Source: Lachnospiraceae bacterium
Lineage (GTDB): Bacteria; Bacillota; Clostridia; Lachnospirales; Lachnospiraceae
Assembly (NCBI GenBank): GCA_017484135.1
Contig: JAFUTQ010000021.1
Location: 1 to 64,000, forward strand
Direction: 5' to 3'
DNA: 64,000 bases
Shown: positions 62,418-64,000 of the stretch, one piece after another
Layout: the number at the start of each line of letters is the position of its first letter
Numbering within the stretch: position 1 is the stretch's first letter
Program-made: the position numbers and the translations under genes
The notes under the pieces: model-generated
Databases searched by the model: none
The model's input: only the letters and a program-made list of their open reading frames with translations
What the model was told of the DNA's origin: nothing

Positions 62418-64000
62418 ATGCTATTGGAGAAAATACAACAGGAAAATGATATCAAAAATATAGCGTCGGAGGAGTTGGACGAACTGGCAGACGAGATCCG
62501 AAGCTTTCTGATTGAAAAAATTTCCGTCAACGGCGGACATCTCGCGTCCAATCTGGGAGTGATTGAGCTTACGATGGCACTTCATCTGTGTCTGGATTTT
62601 CCGAAGGATAAGCTGATCTGGGATGTGGGACACCAGTCCTACACGCACAAGATTCTGACGGGAAGGGCAAATCGGTTTGACGAGCTCAGAAAGCTTGGCG
62701 GTATGAGCGGGTTTCCGAAACGACGTGAGAGTGACTGTGATGCCTTTGAAACCGGACACAGCTCTACCTCCATATCGGCGGGACTCGGCTTTGCGATGGC
62801 GCGTGAGGTGACCGGGGAGGATTACCGCGTGGCAGCGGTAATCGGAGACGGTGCGCTGACCGGCGGTATGGCGCTGGAAGCATTAAACAATGCGTCAAAG
62901 CTCAAATCAAATTTTATCATAGTATTAAACGACAATCAGATGTCGATCTCCGAAAATGTGGGAGGACTTTCCACATATCTCGGAGGGCTGAGAACGGCAG
63001 AATCCTATCAGGGACTGAAAAGCGGGATCACGAATTCCTTGAGCAATATTCCCGTATACGGCGAAAAAATCGTAGATAAGATACGCAGAACCAAAAACGG
63101 AATCAAGCAGCTTGTGATACCGGGCATGTTTTTTGAACAGATGGGAATTTTATATCTCGGTCCGGTGGACGGGCACAACATTCACAGCATGGTAAAGACC
63201 TTCCGGGAGGCCATGAAGGTGGAGGGACCGGTGCTGGTGCATGTCAGAACCCAGAAGGGGAAGGGCTTTGCTCCGGCGGAGCGGCATCCTGCAAGGTTTC
63301 ATGGAACAGATGCCTTTGACATCGAAAACGGTCTTCCGGCAGTCAGACAGGAAAAAGCCTATTATACCAATATTTTTTCCACGGTCATGCGCAAATTAGG
63401 AGACCGCAATGAGAAAATTGTGGCGGTGACGGCGGCCATGGCAGACGGAACGGGGTTAAAGCGGTTTCGAAATATGTTCCCGGAGCGTTTTTTTGACGTG
63501 GGCATTGCGGAGGAGCATGCGGTAACCTTTGCTGCAGGGCTGGCGGCGGCGGAATTGATTCCGATTGTGGCGATTTATTCTTCCTTTTTGCAGCGTGCAT
63601 ACGATCAGATTCTTCATGATGTCTGTATCCAGAAGCTGCATGTGATCTTTGCGGTAGATCGCGCCGGGCTGGTGGGAAGTGACGGAGAGACACATCAGGG
63701 AATTTTTGATCTTTCCTATCTGTCAGGTATTCCGAATATGACGATTCTGGCACCGAAAAATAAATGGGAACTGTCGGATATGATTAAGTTTGCGGTGGCC
63801 TATGACGGACCGATTGCCATCCGTTATCCCAAGGGAGAGGCCTATGACGGATTAAAGGAGTATCGGATTCCGATCCGTTACGGGCAATCCGAAATCATCG
63901 TACAGGAGCGGGAGGTTCTCTTACTTGCAGTCGGCAGCATGGTGGAGACGGCAGTGGAGGTGCACAGACTGCTGCAGGAGCGTGGAATCGCTGCTACGGT
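62418..64000 (+). CDS. dxs: 1-deoxy-D-xylulose-5-phosphate synthase (3' end beyond the window)
   Basis: DXS makes 1-deoxy-D-xylulose 5-phosphate from pyruvate and glyceraldehyde 3-phosphate with thiamine diphosphate, the first step of the non-mevalonate isoprenoid pathway. About 527 residues are visible of a usual 620: VGHQSYTHKILTGR, the cofactor motif GDGALTGGMALEALNNA, the family variant RRESDCDAFETGHSSTSIS, GIAEEHAVTFAAGLA with the catalytic Glu, and DRAGLVGSDGETHQG. AGAGGAG precedes ATG 62418. The reading frame is open to the end of the window, so truncation is due to the window only. Confidence 0.95.
   Translation, partial: MLLEKIQQENDIKNIASEELDELADEIRSFLIEKISVNGGHLASNLGVIELTMALHLCLDFPKDKLIWDVGHQSYTHKILTGRANRFDELRKLGGMSGFPKRRESDCDAFETGHSSTSISAGLGFAMAREVTGEDYRVAAVIGDGALTGGMALEALNNASKLKSNFIIVLNDNQMSISENVGGLSTYLGGLRTAESYQGLKSGITNSLSNIPVYGEKIVDKIRRTKNGIKQLVIPGMFFEQMGILYLGPVDGHNIHSMVKTFREAMKVEGPVLVHVRTQKGKGFAPAERHPARFHGTDAFDIENGLPAVRQEKAYYTNIFSTVMRKLGDRNEKIVAVTAAMADGTGLKRFRNMFPERFFDVGIAEEHAVTFAAGLAAAELIPIVAIYSSFLQRAYDQILHDVCIQKLHVIFAVDRAGLVGSDGETHQGIFDLSYLSGIPNMTILAPKNKWELSDMIKFAVAYDGPIAIRYPKGEAYDGLKEYRIPIRYGQSEIIVQEREVLLLAVGSMVETAVEVHRLLQERGIAAT

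Overview
This window is bacterial chromosome from a Gram-positive, low-to-mid GC anaerobe, most likely a gut Lachnospiraceae or close relative (class Clostridia). The evidence is strong AAGGAGG-type ribosome binding sites, an FMN riboswitch on a rib operon, addB-addA order, a SpoIIM homologue that hints at sporulation, a yqhY-nusB-xseA-xseB-ispA-dxs housekeeping run, and YDG/MBG-rich surface proteins that end in WYY cell-wall-binding repeats. Coding density is high and no phage or insertion sequence is visible.

Layout. 1-3.3 kb: an ECF-type vitamin transporter (UPF0397 S component, double ATPase broken by one extra G, EcfT). 3.3-6.3 kb: a minus-strand aldehyde dehydrogenase / Fe-alcohol dehydrogenase / MarR operon with a near-ideal promoter and operator. 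6.4-11.5 kb: a VanG-type cluster (vanR, vanS, vanG D-Ala-D-Ser ligase, vanT serine racemase) that has no vanXY; a terminator-like hairpin hides the vanG ribosome binding site. 11.6-13.9 kb: a secreted Cthe_2159-like beta-helix protein. 14-19.4 kb: an FtsX-type ABC exporter with its own two-component system. 19.5-22 kb: an epimerase, a putative toxin-antitoxin pair with an ADP-ribosyltransferase-like toxin, and a deoxyinosine glycosylase. 22-26.8 kb: FMN riboswitch, ribD-ribE-ribBA, a large structured intergenic element, ribH, and a HAD phosphatase that may supply the missing dephosphorylation step. 26.8-36.3 kb: rnhA, addB, addA, maf, a small unknown gene and a PrsA-like lipoprotein. 36.4-39 kb: a small RNA, then htpG with a CIRCE element and an XRE regulator. 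39.3-50 kb: an Rpn nuclease gene with an apparent gene-within-gene, and two giant paralogous surface proteins sharing promoter architecture with it. 50-52.4 kb: nudF-like and spoIIM-like genes, a very long structured hairpin, DAHP synthase. 52.5-58.8 kb: tRNA-Arg, an SH3 protein, a membrane protein, rluF-like, ligA, metA. 58.8-59.1 kb: a par/Fst-like type I toxin-antitoxin locus. 59.2-64 kb: yqhY-like, nusB, xseA, xseB, ispA, dxs (cut by the window end).

The most interesting signals are RNA-level. A 27-residue membrane peptide gene faces a convergent antisense RNA across a shared bidirectional terminator (58.8-59.1 kb). A second, clearly homologous copy of that antisense RNA, promoter included, sits alone at 36.34-36.46 kb with no toxin beside it. 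The Rpn gene shows the internal start and four-residue repeats described for Rpn toxin-antitoxin genes-within-genes. Three large nested inverted-repeat elements (25.4, 45.4 and 51.3 kb) have no assigned function.
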